A DNA stretch of 64,000 nt from the NCBI GenBank assembly GCA_002683135.1, contig NYSS01000026.1, forward strand, positions 1 to 64,000, read 5' to 3'. Of the stretch, positions 63,642 through 64,000 are shown piece by piece. The notes under the pieces are model-generated. The model was not told where the DNA came from, made no database searches, and saw only the letters and a program-made list of their open reading frames with translations. The number at the start of each line of letters is the position of its first letter. The first letter of the stretch is position 1. A program made the translations under genes and the position numbers. Origin of the DNA: Planctomycetota bacterium (GTDB lineage Bacteria; Planctomycetota; GCA-002687715).

Positions 63642-64000
63642 ATGGGCGCCGTGACCATGACCCTGGAGGAACGACTCGCCGGGCTGCCGCGCCTGGGCGT
63701 CGGTATCAGCGGCGAATACAGTGTGCGGCCGTCCATCGATCCCATGGCGTTCGATGAGCAATGGCCTGGCCTCATCCATTTCATCGAATTCGGGACGGAT
63801 ACGGATCGTGGTCTGGATCCAGAGGTGCTCCGGTGGGTCGACCGGGGCGGCGCGGCGACCTACCACTTCCTTGACGTGAACTTCGAGGAGCTGGTCGACC
63901 TGGATGACGGGTGGATGGCTGAGACCAAGGGGTTCGCGGAGCGCCTGCGCTCGCCGTGGATCTGCGGTGACTCCGGGATGTGGCACTTCGGGCCCCGTGA
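63642..64000 (+). CDS. DUF692/MNIO-like protein, 3'-truncated by window edge
   Basis: 119 residues visible, beginning MGAVTMTLEERLAGLPRLGVGISGEY; the true start may be the Met at residue 6. The motifs LGVGISGEY, HFIEFGTD, ATYHFLDVNFEEL and WICGDSGMWHFGPR are those of a TIM-barrel group related to DUF692 (multinuclear iron oxidases, MNIO), where Glu, His and Asp residues bind iron. Some members modify peptides, others are uncharacterised. The end lies beyond the window, so full length and the remaining metal ligands cannot be checked. Divergent from the NUDIX gene. Confidence 0.55.
   Translation, partial: MGAVTMTLEERLAGLPRLGVGISGEYSVRPSIDPMAFDEQWPGLIHFIEFGTDTDRGLDPEVLRWVDRGGAATYHFLDVNFEELVDLDDGWMAETKGFAERLRSPWICGDSGMWHFGPR

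Noticed and set aside
1-64000. CRISPR arrays, insertion sequences, tRNA/rRNA genes, prophage
   Set aside because: No regular direct repeats, transposase or phage genes, or RNA gene signatures were seen. Gaps between genes are too short to hide larger elements.

Overview
The window is a 64 kb piece of a strongly GC-rich chromosome from a diderm (Gram-negative type) bacterium. Evidence for the envelope type is an RND efflux pump with a TolC-like outer-membrane partner, and many secreted proteins. Menaquinone is made by the futalosine route (MqnB and MqnD genes). The mix of genes (large VC_2705-type sodium symporter, Nramp-like permease, DUF1015 next to serA, an S46 peptidase, HEAT/PDZ/thioredoxin secreted proteins, a TMTC-like membrane protein with TPRs) is most like an uncultured, high-GC Planctomycetota-type lineage. 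That placement is inference and not certain. Coding density is very high: genes are often joined by 4-base ATGA/GTGA overlaps, and no gap between genes exceeds about 245 bases. I see no rRNA, tRNA, CRISPR array, insertion sequence, phage or origin.

Layout. 1-7 kb: an uptake/catabolism cassette (sodium:solute symporter, enolase-superfamily enzyme, Old Yellow Enzyme-type reductase, Nramp-like permease) followed by a GbsR-type regulator with a 20-bp inverted repeat near its start. 6.6-8.7 kb: a small membrane protein and an unusual fusion of an SDR domain to a CPBP membrane protease. 8.7-16 kb: nitrilase, ogt, a HEAT-repeat protein, a TPR protein, thyA-folA, a GNAT and a DUF819 permease. 15.8-19.7 kb: an operon DUF1015-serA-mqnB-mqnD. 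19.7-28.3 kb: esterase, a short RNase R, a DMT exporter, a secreted thioredoxin-like protein without cysteines, a membrane MutS-like ATPase, and a salicylyl-CoA 5-hydroxylase/oxidoreductase fusion. 28.3-33.1 kb: EF-G overlapping a divergent P-loop protein, and a large secreted protein. 33-41 kb: an AlgI/AlgX-like O-acetylation pair, a catalytically dead M61 peptidase homologue with two PDZ domains, and an S46 peptidase. 41-49.4 kb: a ZIP-DUF318 metal-transporter fusion, dihydroorotase, SppA, a GYF-domain protein, an AhpD-like protein, a MOSC protein and an aminotransferase. 49.5-55.4 kb: an RND pump operon. 55.4-64 kb: a membrane protein plus regulator, uppS, a TMTC-like protein, a PDZ-thioredoxin protein, an M20 peptidase, a glycosyltransferase, a NUDIX hydrolase and the start of a DUF692/MNIO-type protein.

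The main discovery is that two genes, which simple ORF calling would split into fragments, read as selenoproteins. The AhpD-like gene (47046-47600, minus) has UGA where the second Cys of the CxxC-xxxH redox motif belongs. The PDZ-thioredoxin gene (59175-60014, plus) has UGA as the first residue of a CPHC-type motif. In each case the same frame continues with conserved family sequence, and a bacterial SECIS-like hairpin starts at the expected distance (18 and 19 bases from UGA to the loop; loops GGUCU and GGUUC). The Sec-insertion machinery must lie elsewhere in the genome.

Other points of interest are the two domain fusions, the dead M61 homologue, a dihydroorotase with a changed metal motif, and several -10-like hexamers placed 6-9 bases before start codons, which suggests leaderless transcripts.
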